A stretch of 64,000 nt of DNA from Maribacter antarcticus DSM 21422 (GTDB taxonomy: Bacteria > Bacteroidota > Bacteroidia > Flavobacteriales > Flavobacteriaceae): NCBI RefSeq assembly GCF_000621125.1, contig NZ_KK211214.1:561300-625299 (forward strand), given 5' to 3'. This document shows, in pieces, positions 63,989 through 64,000 of the stretch (positions are counted from its first letter, which is position 1; each line of letters opens with the position of its first letter). The position numbers and the translations under genes are program-made. The notes below the pieces were generated by a model that was given only the letters and a program-made list of their open reading frames with translations, ran no database searches and was not told where the DNA came from.

Positions 63989-64000
63989 CCCAAGGTACAT

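Overview
The window looks like a chromosome segment of a marine, polysaccharide-degrading member of the Flavobacteriaceae (Bacteroidota). Evidence is the AT-rich DNA, lipoprotein signal peptides, a SusC/SusD pair, laminarin enzymes, split YeeE/YedE proteins, a GSII/GSIII glutamine synthetase pair and a Bacteroidota-type curli locus. No species can be named from the sequence alone.

Region 1 (1-15.5 kb) is the downstream half of a laminarin (beta-1,3/1,6-glucan) utilisation locus. It holds a truncated glycan-binding-like protein, a GH16 laminarinase lipoprotein, an MFS sugar symporter, a GH149-type beta-1,3-glucan phosphorylase, a clan GH-A lipoprotein, three GH17 proteins, a GH30 glucanase and a GPH-type symporter. 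Surface enzymes would cut and debranch laminarin. Imported oligosaccharides would be handled by the phosphorylase and a leaderless GH17. One GH17 has a visibly decayed lipoprotein leader, and a remnant of a second GPH transporter lies at the end.

Region 2 (15.6-22.2 kb) has a split YeeE/YedE sulfur transporter, a small conserved-looking protein, a large BNR-repeat exported protein and an M14 carboxypeptidase. Region 3 (22.9-29.5 kb) is an ester-removing and fucosidase-like cluster: a frameshifted SGNH esterase, an SGNH lipoprotein, an alpha/beta-hydrolase-SGNH fusion and a GH95-like enzyme. It is preceded by a dead copy of a cytochrome-type gene that is intact at 42 kb.

Region 4 (30.3-39.4 kb) has a TPR-AraC regulator, a stand-alone LytTR regulator with a heptanucleotide repeat against its start codon, then SusC, SusD and a companion lipoprotein. 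Region 5 (39.5-42.1 kb) is a gene graveyard (esterase, SDR, PLC-like and possible susC-start remnants). Region 6 (42.1-48.5 kb) is a DUF2231-cytochrome/LRR, DUF1549-DUF1553-LamG and DUF1501 module.

Region 7 (49.2-57.3 kb) is housekeeping: tRNA-Arg(ACG), apt with a convergent 47-residue gene, a Na+/Ca2+ exchanger, a carboxypeptidase-regulatory-domain protein and divergent glutamine synthetases GSII and GSIII, with M56/plug-like and purM remnants between them. Region 8 (58.3-64 kb) is a curli amyloid locus: two curlin-repeat fibre proteins, a CsgB-like protein, a CsgH-like protein, a CsgH-CsgE fusion and CsgF; csgG probably lies just outside.

The two features most worth following are the CsgH-CsgE fusion and the repeat-fronted LytTR regulator. 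The window also carries an unusual number of recognisable dead genes.
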